DNA of 64,000 nucleotides from RPQJ01 sp963746325 (lineage in GTDB: Bacteria > Pseudomonadota > Gammaproteobacteria > Steroidobacterales > Steroidobacteraceae), in contig CAVVBC010000005.1 of assembly GCA_963746325.1 (NCBI GenBank), positions 806,001 through 870,000 on the forward strand, in the 5' to 3' direction. Positions 21,163-29,784 of the stretch are shown here, piece by piece (positions within the stretch are counted from its first letter, which is position 1; each line of letters begins with the position of its first letter). A program made the position numbers and the translations under genes. Below the pieces are notes generated by a model. The model was not told where the DNA came from. It saw only the letters and a list, made by a program, of their open reading frames with translations, and ran no database searches.

Positions 21163-21537
21163 TCAGTGCCGCACGTCAAATTTCTCGAACTTGCCCGATG
21201 GGCCGATCAGGCCCGAAGCCGCCCACGAGACCAGGCCCACGATGATGGCCGTGCCGACGGCCGTCCAGAAACCCGCGATGGTGAAGCCGGGCACCAGCCA
21301 GGCCACGAGCGCGACCATGCCGGCGTTCAGCACGAGCAGGAAAAGCCCCAGCGTGAGCACGGTGATCGGCAGGGTGAGGATGAAGGCGAGCGGGCGGACC
21401 ACGGCATTGACGACGCCGAGCAGCACTGCGGCGAGCACGAGCTTGGCCGTCGTCGTGAAGTGCAGGCCATCGAACAGCTGGCTGGCAACCCAGAGCCCCA
21501 GTGCGGAAATGGCGGCACGCAGCAGGAATCCGACCAT
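21163..21537 (-). CDS. Phage holin family 4-like small membrane protein
   Basis: A 124-aa protein with four hydrophobic helices: LLRAAISALGLWVAS, AKLVLAAVLLGVVNAVVRPLAF, ILTLPITVLTLGLFLLVLNAGMVALVAWLV and AIIVGLVSWAASGLIGP. The VNAVVRPL and LTLPITVLTLGLF segments are typical of the Phage_holin_4_2 family (E. coli YvlD-like). These are chromosomal membrane proteins despite the name. The ATG at 21537 has AAGGAGAG at a good distance, preferred over an upstream start. No phage genes are near. Confidence 0.85.
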   Translation of the reverse strand: MVGFLLRAAISALGLWVASQLFDGLHFTTTAKLVLAAVLLGVVNAVVRPLAFILTLPITVLTLGLFLLVLNAGMVALVAWLVPGFTIAGFWTAVGTAIIVGLVSWAASGLIGPSGKFEKFDVRH

Positions 21538-21647
21538 GCAGAACTCTCCTTGCAGGGACGCGCGCGCGGCGTCAGTTGACCTGCGCGGCATGGTAATGGA
21601 ATCTGCCGCCCGTCACACCACCCGGCCCACCCCGGAATCGAGGCTCC

Positions 21648-22037
21648 ATGGAATTCGTCGCCATCGTCACCGTGCTCGCGCTGCTGCAGTACATCCTGTT
21701 TGCGATGCTCGTGGGCAAGGCGCGGGGCCAGTACGGCGTCGCCGCCCCCGCCATCGCCGGTCATCCCGTGTTCGAGCGCTATTTCCGCGTGCAGATGAAC
21801 ACGCTGGAACTGCTGGCCCCACTGGTGCCCGGCCTGTGGCTGTTCGCGCACTACGTCAGCTCGTCGTGGGCGGCCGTGCTCGGCGCGGTCTACCTCGTCG
21901 GCCGCTTCATGTATTTCCGGTCGTATGTGGCCGACCCCGCCAGGCGGGGCGCCGGATTCGGCTTGAGTTTCCTGCCGATCATGGTGCTGCTGGTCGGCGG
22001 CCTGGTTGGCGCGGTGCTAGCGCTTCTGCACCGGTGA
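21648..22037 (+). CDS. MAPEG family membrane protein
   Basis: A 129-aa protein with four helices. FERYFRVQMNTLELLAPLVPGLWLF and YLVGRFMYFRSYVADPARRGAGFGLSFLP are MAPEG signatures (microsomal glutathione S-transferase-like). Members conjugate or reduce lipophilic compounds with glutathione; bacterial roles are mostly undefined. The stop region overlaps the 3' end of ctpA on the other strand by 21 bp, so the two genes converge. Confidence 0.9.
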   Translation: MEFVAIVTVLALLQYILFAMLVGKARGQYGVAAPAIAGHPVFERYFRVQMNTLELLAPLVPGLWLFAHYVSSSWAAVLGAVYLVGRFMYFRSYVADPARRGAGFGLSFLPIMVLLVGGLVGAVLALLHR

Positions 22038-23297
22038 GGTCGGCTTGACGGCCGCGTAGTGCGTGCCGAGTCCGCGGTCTTTCAGGTACTGCAGGGCCGT
22101 CAGGACTGCCGCATCCTGCATCGGGGCGACCGGGGCGGCACGCGCCTGCTCGCCTTCGAGCGGACCGATCGCGATGTCGGGTTCGATGCCGCGTTCGTGG
22201 ATGGACGTTCCCGCCGGCGTGAAATACCGCGACGTGGTGAGCTTCAGCGCCTGGCCATCGCGCAGCGGGATCACGGTCTGCACCGAGCCCTTGCCGAAGG
22301 TGCGCTCGCCCATCAGCGTGGCACGGCCGTGATCGCGCAAGGCACCGGCCACGATTTCTGAACCCGACGCCGAGCCGCCGTCGACCAGCACCACCAGCGG
22401 CTGCCCGTCGAGCGCATCGCCTGGCGTGGCCGACATCTCGAAGCGTGCCGCAGGCGTGCGGCCGTCGGCACGCACGATCACGCCGGCGTCGAGAAAGGCA
22501 TCGGCCACGCTGACGGCGGACTCGAGCACGCCGCCCGGATTGCCGCGCAGGTCGAGCACCAGGCCGCGCAACGGATGGAACGTATTCTGCGGCGAGTGGC
22601 GCACGAGGCCGGACAGGGCCTGCACCAGGTCGTCCGGGGTGGAGTCAGAGAATTGCGAGATGCGCACGTAGCCAAAATCGCCCGGCAGCGGCTCGGCACG
22701 CACGGAATGCACGTGCACTTCACTGCGCTGCAGCGTGAAGATCAGCGGCTCGGGTTCGCCGGCGCGCCCGACGGCAAGCTGCACGCGGGTGCCCGGCACG
22801 CCGCGCATGCGGCCGATGGTTTCGTCGAGTCGGTCGCCTGTCGCGGGCTGGTCATTGACGGCCAGCACGACGTCGCCGGCGCGGACGCCCGCCCGCGCGG
22901 CCGGCGAACCTTCGATCGGGGTCACCACGACGACGCGACCTTCGGTGGTGGACACCTCGATGCCGACGCCGGTGTAGCTCCCGGTCGTGGCGGCCCGCAT
23001 CTCGTCGTACTCGGCGGCATCGAGAAATGCGGAATGCGGATCGAGGTTCGCGACGATGCCCTTCACCGCGGCGGCGTCGAAGGCCGCGTCGGGGACCGGC
23101 TCGACGTATTCACGCCGGATGCGCCCCACGACCTCGTCCAGCAGGACATGCCCCGGCGTGCTCGGCGCAGCGATGGCAGTAACCGCGGCCGCCCGCACGG
23201 GGGCCGACGCGCCGAACCACACGGGTGCGCGGGCCAGCCCATAGCCCAGGGCGATGCCGGCCACGGCGGCCAGCAGGAGGTGCGAACGGGCAGTCAC
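22017..23297 (-). CDS. ctpA: S41 family C-terminal processing protease CtpA
   Basis: A 426-aa periplasmic serine protease. GTG 23297 gives VTARSHLLLAAVAGIALGYGLA, a signal anchor. A PDZ domain follows (GSYTGVGIEVS to GEPEPLIFTLQ). The S41 domain has LRGNPGGVLESAV, the catalytic Ser in GGSASGSEIVAGAL (about residue 311) and the general-base Lys in TFGKGSVQ (about residue 336). It begins five bases after the stop of the GGDEF-EAL gene, which itself follows envC, so the three form one minus-strand operon. In many proteobacteria ctpA neighbours envC and trims cell-wall hydrolases; an adaptor is not seen here. Confidence 0.92.
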   Translation of the reverse strand: MTARSHLLLAAVAGIALGYGLARAPVWFGASAPVRAAAVTAIAAPSTPGHVLLDEVVGRIRREYVEPVPDAAFDAAAVKGIVANLDPHSAFLDAAEYDEMRAATTGSYTGVGIEVSTTEGRVVVVTPIEGSPAARAGVRAGDVVLAVNDQPATGDRLDETIGRMRGVPGTRVQLAVGRAGEPEPLIFTLQRSEVHVHSVRAEPLPGDFGYVRISQFSDSTPDDLVQALSGLVRHSPQNTFHPLRGLVLDLRGNPGGVLESAVSVADAFLDAGVIVRADGRTPAARFEMSATPGDALDGQPLVVLVDGGSASGSEIVAGALRDHGRATLMGERTFGKGSVQTVIPLRDGQALKLTTSRYFTPAGTSIHERGIEPDIAIGPLEGEQARAAPVAPMQDAAVLTALQYLKDRGLGTHYAAVKPTSPVQKR

Positions 23298-23302
23298 TCG
23301 GG

Positions 23303-25534
23303 TCAGGCGGTCTGCGTCTGGAGGGAGCGTTCCATGGTACCGCCAACCAGCTCCTCCAGCACCTTCTCGAGGGGAGTCGGCCGTCCGATCGAGAAGCCCT
23401 GGCCATATTCCACGCCGAGGGCCCGGGTCGCCTGCCAGATCGCTTCGCTTTCGACGCATTCGGCCACGGTCTTGAGCTTCATGGCGCGGGCCAGCTGCAC
23501 GATGGCGCTCAGCATCGCCTGGGAGCGGTCGTCCACGACCACGTCACGCACGAAGCTGCCGTCGATCTTGAGGTGCGTCACGGGCAACGTCTTCAAGTAC
23601 GTGAGCGAGCTCAGGCCGCGACCGAAATCGTCGAGGGCGACATCGCTGCCGAGTTCGCGCAGCCGCCGGATCAGCGCCTCGGCCCGCACGATGTTGGCCA
23701 CGGCCGCGGTCTCGGTCACCTCGAACGACAGCAGCCCGCGCGGCAGCGTGCTTTCGCGCAGCGCCGTGTCCATGAAGCTCGCGAAGTCGGCATCACCGAG
23801 CGACTGCCCGGAGATGTTGACGGCGAAACAGGCCTGCAGTTCGTGCAGGCGCGCCGCGTGCGGCGTGAGCATATCGATCGTTTGCCGCACGACCCAGCGG
23901 TCGATGGCGGGTGCGAGCTGGTAGCGTTCAGCCGCCGACAGGAATTTCTCCGGCGGCACGCTGTCGCCCGTTTCGTCGCACATGCGCAGCAGCAGTTCGA
24001 ATTTGGGGTGGGCCGGCGCGCCATTGAGCGGGACGATGGTCTGCGCGTCGAGCCGGAAGCGCTGGTCGAGCAGCGCCGAGCGCACCGTGCTGATCAGCGT
24101 GAGGTCGGTAAAGCGGCGCACGATGCTCTGGTCGCCGTCGTAATAGGTTTCGACGCGATTGCGGCCGCGATCCTTGGCCGCCTTGCACGCAATCTCGGCG
24201 GAGGCGAGCGCGTGCGACAACGGATGGTGGCCCTCGATCACGTTGGCTACGCCCAGGCTCGCGGTGACGTCGACCTGCTGCCGCTCGCGCACGAACCCGA
24301 GCTGCTCGAACGACTTGCGCATGTTGTCGGCGATGTCGTAGGTGGCGTCCACCGACGTGTCCGGCACGAACACGGCGAAGCGGTCGCCGGAAATGCGCGC
24401 CGCGAGCATGCGCGGCGACAGGTTCTGGCGGATCGCCTCCGCGACACGCACGATGATCGAGTCGCCGACGTGCATGCCGAGGTTCTCGTTCAGCACGTGC
24501 AGCCGGTCGAGGTCGATGTAGATGACGCAGTTGTTCTTCTGCAGCGCCGCGGGCGTCAGCACCGACAGCGCGCGCTTCTCGAACGCAGGCCGCGTGAGCA
24601 GCCCCGTGGACGGATCGTACGAATTCATGAGGATGTAGGCGACGCGGCGGCCGAGCAGCTCGACGATGCGCACCTGGCGCAGGTCAAAGTCGGGCGAGTG
24701 CATCCGCTTGAACAGTACCAGCACGCCGTGCACGCGCTGCGCGCCGTGCATCACGGGACACGCGAGGATCTTGTACGGGATGTTGGCGAACGGGCCCGTG
24801 GCGGGGGGCGCGTTGGAGGTCATGGTCTGGCGGTGCAGCTGCGCCCACCCCAGCACCTGGCGATGCGCGCGCGTGAGGATCTCCGCGCCCACGCGCGGTG
24901 GCGTGTCGCTGGACGTGCGGCACACCGCGATGTTCTTGTCCGGAATCAGCAGGGCGCCCACGGCGCAGCCGAGGTGGTCGACGCAACCCTGCACGAGCTT
25001 GGCGAAGTCGTCCGTGGAGTTGCCGCCGTCGGCTTCCTCGTGGGCCGCGCCGAGCAGCAGCTCGAGGTCGCGGTCGCGCACGACCAGGCTGCGCTGCAGG
25101 TCGCCGATGCTCGATTGCGCGGCAAGCTCGCGCTCCAGGCACTGCAGTGCCGGACGCAGCAGGCCCTGCACGAGTGCGAAGGGCCGCGGTTCGCGAGCCG
25201 ATTCGCGGCTGACCATGCCGACACCGCCGATCATCTCGCCCGCGGCATCACGCAGGACGAAGAAATACGCGATCTGTTCACCGGGCAGCGGCTCGGCGAA
25301 GCCCGAACCCATGGCGCCGCGTTGCGTCTGCTCGGCGGAGCTCGCCTGCTGCAACAGCATTTCCAGGTCCGTCTGGTCGCCCTCGTTCTCCCAGACGGCG
25401 ACGCCGAGGCGGTCGTATACGGCGATGGCGTGGGCGCGCGGCAGCAGCATCTTGAGCAGCTGCCCGTACGGATCGAGCGATGTGCCGCCGGGTACGGCGG
25501 GAGCGTTGGCAAGCAGGTTTGCGTTCGATGCCAT
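23303..25534 (-). CDS. GGDEF-EAL protein with GAF-like N-terminal region; degenerate active sites
   Basis: A 743-aa cytoplasmic protein with no evident membrane helix. Residues 1-300 look like sensor/GAF sequence (ENEGDQTDLEMLL, VGALLIPDKNIAVCRTS, QRVHGVLVLFKR). The GGDEF domain has YIDLDRLHVLNENLGMHVGD, but the signature reads SGDRF. The EAL domain has ELLLR in place of EALLR, FEVTETAAV, a DDFGRG loop, HLKIDGSFV and AECVES. The diguanylate cyclase half is surely inactive; the EAL half keeps most metal ligands and may still cleave or bind c-di-GMP. Lying between envC and ctpA suggests a link between c-di-GMP and septal wall hydrolysis, which is inference. Confidence 0.88.
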   Translation of the reverse strand: MASNANLLANAPAVPGGTSLDPYGQLLKMLLPRAHAIAVYDRLGVAVWENEGDQTDLEMLLQQASSAEQTQRGAMGSGFAEPLPGEQIAYFFVLRDAAGEMIGGVGMVSRESAREPRPFALVQGLLRPALQCLERELAAQSSIGDLQRSLVVRDRDLELLLGAAHEEADGGNSTDDFAKLVQGCVDHLGCAVGALLIPDKNIAVCRTSSDTPPRVGAEILTRAHRQVLGWAQLHRQTMTSNAPPATGPFANIPYKILACPVMHGAQRVHGVLVLFKRMHSPDFDLRQVRIVELLGRRVAYILMNSYDPSTGLLTRPAFEKRALSVLTPAALQKNNCVIYIDLDRLHVLNENLGMHVGDSIIVRVAEAIRQNLSPRMLAARISGDRFAVFVPDTSVDATYDIADNMRKSFEQLGFVRERQQVDVTASLGVANVIEGHHPLSHALASAEIACKAAKDRGRNRVETYYDGDQSIVRRFTDLTLISTVRSALLDQRFRLDAQTIVPLNGAPAHPKFELLLRMCDETGDSVPPEKFLSAAERYQLAPAIDRWVVRQTIDMLTPHAARLHELQACFAVNISGQSLGDADFASFMDTALRESTLPRGLLSFEVTETAAVANIVRAEALIRRLRELGSDVALDDFGRGLSSLTYLKTLPVTHLKIDGSFVRDVVVDDRSQAMLSAIVQLARAMKLKTVAECVESEAIWQATRALGVEYGQGFSIGRPTPLEKVLEELVGGTMERSLQTQTA

Positions 25535-25618
25535 CGTTTCCGGCCCATCCTGTGGCCGTGAATCTGATCCAGATTGAAATGATCCGGAAATTGCACGAGG
25601 CAAACCGTGACGCGGGCC

Positions 25619-26887
25619 CTACTTCCGAGTGAGCCAGGTCTGGGGATCGACGGGCGTCTTGCCGCGCCGGACTTCGAAGTACAGCGCCGGCTGGCTGTGG
25701 CCGCCCGAGTCGCCCACCGCCCCGATGACGTCCCCGGCGGCCACTGTTTCGCCGACTTTGCGGAACAGTTCTTCGTTGTGGCCGTACAGGCTCATGTAGC
25801 CCCCGCCGTGGTCGATGACCAGCATCAGGCCCATGCCGGGCAGCCAGTCCCCGTAAACCACGCGCCCGGCAAAAGGGGCGCGCACCCGTGCGCCCCGCTC
25901 GGTGCCGATCAGCATCCCCTGCCAGCGCAGCGAGCCGCCGGCGCGCGGCTGGCCGAACCGGGCGATCAATTTGCCGTCCTGCACGGGCCACGGCAGCTTG
26001 CCGCGCAAAGGCTCGAACGGCGCCTGCTTCGCGATTCCCGAGCCGGTCGTGCCCCCCTTGCGCGCGGGCTGGGCCGCCTGGGCGCGCTCGATGGCCTTGC
26101 GCAATTCGGTGATCAGCTTTTCGAGGCCCTTGGCCTGCGACTGCAGCCGCTTGAGCTCGCCGCCGCGCGACTTGATCGACTGGTCGATCGCGGTCACCGC
26201 CTTCGCCCGCCGGTCCTGGGACGACTTGAGATCGGCCACCCGCGTTGCGCGCTGCTGCTCGAGCGCGTCGAGGCGGGTTTGTTCCGCGACGATCTTTTCG
26301 CGCACCAGGGCCAGGTGCTCGAGCTTGTCCTGGATGCCCTGGATGCGGTCGGCGCGGGCCCGGCCAAAGTAGCCGTAGTACGCCAGCAGACGCCCAAAAG
26401 TCGATGGATCCTCTTGATTTAAAAGAAGTTTCAGCTGTTCCTCGCGGCCGTTCACATAGGCGGTGCGCAGCTCGCCGGCCAGCGCGTTACGCTCGCCGTC
26501 CAGCTCCTTCTCCCGCTGCGCCTGCTCGGCCTGCAGTTCGCGCAGCCGGGCCTCCGTGGCCAGCCGCTGCGCCCGGATCTGGTCGAGCTCCTTGCGGGCG
26601 GCCTGCACGCCCAGCTCGGCATCGCGCAGCTGCACGGACAGCTGGTCGCGCTTCTGCACGTCCGCATTGACCGATTTGCGCACTTTCTCGATGCGCTGGT
26701 TGAGCTTGCGCAGCTCGGCCTCTTTCTGGGCAGGTGTCTGCTTGGTCGCGGCCCAGGCGGCCCCGGTGCCCAGCACGCACGCCAGGCACAGCGCACCCGC
26801 GAGCACGGCGCGCCATCTCGCCGCGCGTCGTTGCACTGCGCGGACAGGCGGCAATCGCGGGGCAGGTTCGGGGCGGGATGCAGGCAT
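25619..26887 (-). CDS. envC: EnvC-like murein hydrolase activator (coiled coil plus degenerate LytM)
   Basis: A 422-aa periplasmic protein. A signal peptide (VLAGALCLACVLGTGAAWA) is followed by a long coiled coil from about residue 45 to 260 (KQTPAQKEAELRKLNQRI onward), then a LytM/M23 domain. The domain keeps FAGRVVYGDWLPGMGLMLVIDHG and SLYGHNE, but RWQGMLIG stands where active M23 enzymes have HxGxD, and LYFEVR replaces LHFE. That loss of zinc ligands is the hallmark of EnvC, which activates AmiA/AmiB amidases at the septum rather than cutting wall itself. The ATG at 26887 is preferred; an upstream ATG-like start at 26932 would add 15 residues. It is divergent from the rhodanese gene, as in E. 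coli envC/yibN. Confidence 0.9.
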   Translation of the reverse strand: MPASRPEPAPRLPPVRAVQRRAARWRAVLAGALCLACVLGTGAAWAATKQTPAQKEAELRKLNQRIEKVRKSVNADVQKRDQLSVQLRDAELGVQAARKELDQIRAQRLATEARLRELQAEQAQREKELDGERNALAGELRTAYVNGREEQLKLLLNQEDPSTFGRLLAYYGYFGRARADRIQGIQDKLEHLALVREKIVAEQTRLDALEQQRATRVADLKSSQDRRAKAVTAIDQSIKSRGGELKRLQSQAKGLEKLITELRKAIERAQAAQPARKGGTTGSGIAKQAPFEPLRGKLPWPVQDGKLIARFGQPRAGGSLRWQGMLIGTERGARVRAPFAGRVVYGDWLPGMGLMLVIDHGGGYMSLYGHNEELFRKVGETVAAGDVIGAVGDSGGHSQPALYFEVRRGKTPVDPQTWLTRK

Positions 26888-26966
26888 GCGGCGGCTGGAA
26901 TCGTCGGTTCTGGGGGTGCGGACGGGGTGCAAACCCGCGCAAGTCTAGCCTGTCGGCGCGTACTGC

Positions 26967-26972
26967 TATAAT
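26967..26972 (+). promoter_or_regulatory. Extended -10 promoter ahead of the rhodanese-grxC-secB-gpsA genes
   Basis: TATAAT is preceded by TGC, forming TGnTATAAT, and lies 27 bp before the ATG at 27000. No matching -35 is obvious, as is common for extended -10 promoters. It sits in the 112-bp divergent space with envC. Confidence 0.55.
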
Positions 26973-26999
26973 TCGCGCCCCTTTTCGCCGGTCTCCCTG

Positions 27000-27440
27000 A
27001 TGGATCGTCTTCTCGAGTATGTCGCCCGCCATCCACTGCTGGCAGGCGGCACGGTGCTTCTTGCGCTGGCTGTCGCCGCGTACGAGTTCAGCCGCGCCCG
27101 CTCCGGCGGCCAGGCCGTCGGGCCGACCGAAGCCGTGCGGCTCATGAACCAGGGCGCCGTGCTGGTCGACGTGCGCTCGCAGGCCGAGTTCGACTCGGGA
27201 CACATCCTGGATGCGCGCCACGTGCCGCAGGAAGAAGTGGCCAAGGCCGCGGAGACGCTCAAGCGCTTCAAGGAAAAAGTCGTGGTCGTGTGCTGCGAAA
27301 GCGGCATGCGTTCCGGTGCGGCGGCGCGCGTGCTGCAGGCCCAGGGCTTCACCAAGGTCGTCAACCTGCGCGGCGGCTTGCAAGCCTGGCGCACGGAAAA
27401 CCTGCCGCTGGTCAAAGAAGGCAGCGCCAAGTCCAGGTAA
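27000..27440 (+). CDS. Membrane-anchored rhodanese-like protein (YibN-like)
   Basis: A 146-aa protein with an N-terminal membrane helix (LLAGGTVLLALAVAAYEF) and one rhodanese domain. VLVDVRSQAEFDSGHI opens the domain and VVVCCESGMRSGAAA holds the active-site loop, with a Cys at the persulfide position. It heads the same gene order as E. coli yibN-grxC-secB-gpsA. grxC starts 15 bp after its stop. Sulfur-transfer or redox function is assumed for the family; the physiological partner is not known. Confidence 0.9.
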   Translation: MDRLLEYVARHPLLAGGTVLLALAVAAYEFSRARSGGQAVGPTEAVRLMNQGAVLVDVRSQAEFDSGHILDARHVPQEEVAKAAETLKRFKEKVVVVCCESGMRSGAAARVLQAQGFTKVVNLRGGLQAWRTENLPLVKEGSAKSR

Positions 27441-27455
27441 GTTAGGAAGCATGCG

Positions 27456-27731
27456 ATGAACGACACTGCTCACCCTGAAGTAACGATTTATTCGACGGGC
27501 TGGTGCCCGTATTGCGACCGCGCGCGCGGCCTGCTCGAGCGCAAGGGCGTCGCCTTCAGCGAGGTCAAGGTCGACGAAGACCCCGCGAGCCGCGACCTCA
27601 TGCTGAAGCGCAGCGGCGGACGCCGCACAGTGCCGCAGATTTTCATCGGCGACCGCCACGTCGGCGGCTTCGACGACCTGTATGCCCTCGACAAGGCCGG
27701 CGAGCTCGACAAGCTTCTCGGCCGGGCCTGA
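27456..27731 (+). CDS. grxC: Glutaredoxin 3
   Basis: A 91-aa dithiol glutaredoxin that reduces disulfides with glutathione in the cytoplasm. The active site CPYC is in YSTGWCPYCDRARGLL (residues 16-19). TVPQIFIGDRHVGGFDDL is the cis-Pro and glutathione-binding part. Length fits GrxC (83-90 aa). It lies between the rhodanese and secB on the same strand. Confidence 0.95.
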   Translation: MNDTAHPEVTIYSTGWCPYCDRARGLLERKGVAFSEVKVDEDPASRDLMLKRSGGRRTVPQIFIGDRHVGGFDDLYALDKAGELDKLLGRA

Positions 27732-27764
27732 GAGCCTCAAGTAGTAACCAAGGAATCCTTCGCG

Positions 27765-28256
27765 ATGACTGAACAGCAGAACGCCCAGACGCCCGCCGTC
27801 GATCCCAATGCCCCGGCGGTGACGCCGCAGGTCGTCTACATCAAGGACGTCTCGTTCGAATCGCCGAACGGTCCGTTCACCGGGGGCCTCGACGGCCAGC
27901 CGCAGGTCAACCTGACCATGCGCACGAACAACAGCGTGCTCGCTGCCGACGTGTACGAAGTGGTACTGCAGATCAACCTCGAAGCGCGCGCCGGCGACAA
28001 GGTCGTGTGGTTGTGCGAGCTGCAGCAAGCGGCCGCGTTCGTCGTCAAGAACCTGCCGTCGGCGGAACTCATGCAGGTGCTGAACCTGATGGCGCCGAAC
28101 TACCTGCTCACGTACGCGCGCGCGACGATCTCCGACCTCGTGGTGAAGGGCGGCTTCCCGCCGTTCCTGCTGCCGCTGGTGACGTTCGAAGCCCTGCACG
28201 CGCGCCAGCGCGCCACGCAGCAGTCCGCAGTCGAAGGCGCTGCGACCGTCAACTGA
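27765..28256 (+). CDS. secB: Preprotein export chaperone SecB
   Basis: SecB holds precursors unfolded and hands them to SecA. The 163 aa include VYIKDVSFESPNGP at the start, EVVLQINLEARAGDK, CELQQAAAFVVKN and the C-terminal LMAPNYLLTYARATISDLVVKGGFPPFLLP, all conserved SecB segments. An acidic-start disordered N terminus (EQQNAQTPAVDPNAP) and a short C-terminal tail are normal. It follows grxC by 33 bp with AAGGAA upstream. Confidence 0.96.
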   Translation: MTEQQNAQTPAVDPNAPAVTPQVVYIKDVSFESPNGPFTGGLDGQPQVNLTMRTNNSVLAADVYEVVLQINLEARAGDKVVWLCELQQAAAFVVKNLPSAELMQVLNLMAPNYLLTYARATISDLVVKGGFPPFLLPLVTFEALHARQRATQQSAVEGAATVN

Positions 28257-28299
28257 TCGCGGACCGGTCGCGAGCCATCATCCAGCACAGGGGAGTCCC

Positions 28300-29337
28300 G
28301 TGACAACCGCCAAGGACGCGGGGACTCCCGCCGCTGCACGGCCAGCGACGGCCGTGCTCGGCGCGGGCTCGTGGGGCACGGCACTGGCCGTGCACCTCGC
28401 GCGCACCGGGCATCCGACGGTGCTGTGGGGGCGCGATGCGGCGCAGATGGCGGCGTTCGCCGCCGCGCGCTGCAATACCCGCTACCTCGCGGCCACGCCG
28501 TTCCCCGCTTCGTTGCGCGTCGAACCCGACCTGGCGCGTGCTGTCGCCGCGGCGGATGAATTGCTGCTCGCCGTTCCCAGCCACGGCTTCAGGGAATGTC
28601 TCGAGCACATCGCGCCCCTGATGCGGCCAGGCATGCGGATCGCGTGGGCCACCAAGGGCTTTGAACTCGACACCGGCAAGTTGCCGCACCAGGTCGCCAA
28701 CGAAGTGATTGGCGTCGAGGTACCCAAGGCCGTGCTCTCCGGCCCGACTTTCGCGCGCGAGGTGGGGCTGGGTTTGCCCACCGCCATGACGGTGGCCTCG
28801 CGTGACGACGACTACGCGCTGGCCCTGGCGCGGGGGCTCTCGGGGCAGAACTTCCGCGCCTACGCCTCGACCGATGTCGTTGGTGTCGAAGTCGGCGGCG
28901 CGACCAAGAACGTGCTCGCCATCGGCGCCGGCATCTCTGACGGACTCGGCTTCGGCGCCAACACGCGCGTGGCACTGATCACGCGCGGACTCGCCGAGAT
29001 GATGCGACTGGGCGTCGCGCTGGGCGCCGAGAAGGACACCTTCATGGGCCTCGCTGGCCTCGGCGACCTGGTGCTCACCTGCACGGACGACCAGTCGCGC
29101 AACCGGCGGTTCGGCCTCGCGCTTGCCGCTGGCAAGTCCACTGCAGAAGCGCAGCGCGAAATCGGCCAGGTGGTCGAAGGCGTGCTCGCGGCGCGAGCCA
29201 TCCGCGACGTGGCGAGCAAGCATCGCGTCGAGATGCCGATTGCGGAGCAGATCTGGCGGGTGCTGTACGCAGGACTGGCGCCACGCGACGCGGTCGCCGC
29301 ACTCATGGGTCGCGCGGTCAAGTCAGAGACCGAATAG
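28300..29337 (+). CDS. gpsA: NAD(P)-dependent glycerol-3-phosphate dehydrogenase
   Basis: GpsA makes sn-glycerol-3-phosphate for phospholipid synthesis. The 345 aa contain the Rossmann motif LGAGSWGTALAVHLA (residues 19-33), ATKGFE, SGPTFAREVGLGLPTA, the catalytic Lys in GGATKNVLAIGAGI, and TSTCTD-equivalent LTCTDDQSRNRRFG. It begins at GTG 28300 after a GGGGAG ribosome site. The secB-gpsA order is conserved in gammaproteobacteria. Its 3' end overlaps the Hpt gene on the other strand by 15 bp. Confidence 0.95.
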   Translation: MTTAKDAGTPAAARPATAVLGAGSWGTALAVHLARTGHPTVLWGRDAAQMAAFAAARCNTRYLAATPFPASLRVEPDLARAVAAADELLLAVPSHGFRECLEHIAPLMRPGMRIAWATKGFELDTGKLPHQVANEVIGVEVPKAVLSGPTFAREVGLGLPTAMTVASRDDDYALALARGLSGQNFRAYASTDVVGVEVGGATKNVLAIGAGISDGLGFGANTRVALITRGLAEMMRLGVALGAEKDTFMGLAGLGDLVLTCTDDQSRNRRFGLALAAGKSTAEAQREIGQVVEGVLAARAIRDVASKHRVEMPIAEQIWRVLYAGLAPRDAVAALMGRAVKSETE

Positions 29338-29721
29338 CAACCCGTCGATGGCAGTGCAGGCTTCGGCGAGACGGCGCTCGAGGCCGTCCAGGTCGGCAGC
29401 GATGGCTTCGTCTGTCGCGTCGGCCTTGCAGAGGTTCTCGAGCCGCAGGGCTTCATCGCGCAGCGGCAGCGCGCCCATCATGGCCGCGAGTCCTTTCAGT
29501 GAATGCAGCAGGCGGCGCACCGCGGCGCGGTCGCCGGCAGCCAGTGCCTCACGCACGGCGACGTGATCGCTGGCGTGCAGGTCGCGGAACCGGCCGAGCA
29601 CCCGCTGGTAGAGTTCCACCTGCCCGCCGGCATACTTGAGACCCATCTCGCGATCGATGGGCTGCGCGTGCGCGACAGGGGGGCCGGCGTCGGTGCGACC
29701 GGAATCGGGCGGGTGCTGCAT
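29323..29721 (-). CDS. Stand-alone Hpt (histidine phosphotransfer) domain protein
   Basis: A 132-aa single Hpt domain. The phospho-acceptor His lies in RRLLHSLKGLAAMMGALPL, the canonical HSLKG motif, near residue 73. Flanking helices (YQRVLGRFRDLHASD, DGLERRLAEACTAID) complete the four-helix bundle. Such proteins relay phosphate between hybrid kinases and response regulators. No hybrid kinase is nearby, so the partners must be encoded elsewhere. It follows trmL on the same strand. ATG 29721 is chosen; a TTG at 29757 would add 12 residues. Confidence 0.85.
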   Translation of the reverse strand: MQHPPDSGRTDAGPPVAHAQPIDREMGLKYAGGQVELYQRVLGRFRDLHASDHVAVREALAAGDRAAVRRLLHSLKGLAAMMGALPLRDEALRLENLCKADATDEAIAADLDGLERRLAEACTAIDGLLFGL

Positions 29722-29784
29722 GTCGTCATCCAAGCAGAAGCGGGCTGTCCGCGACAAGGCCAGGCTACCCCGGACTGGATGCAG

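Noticed and set aside
21163..21537. Prophage remnant suggested by the holin-like name
   Set aside because: Phage_holin_4_2 proteins are ordinary chromosomal membrane proteins and no other phage gene is near.
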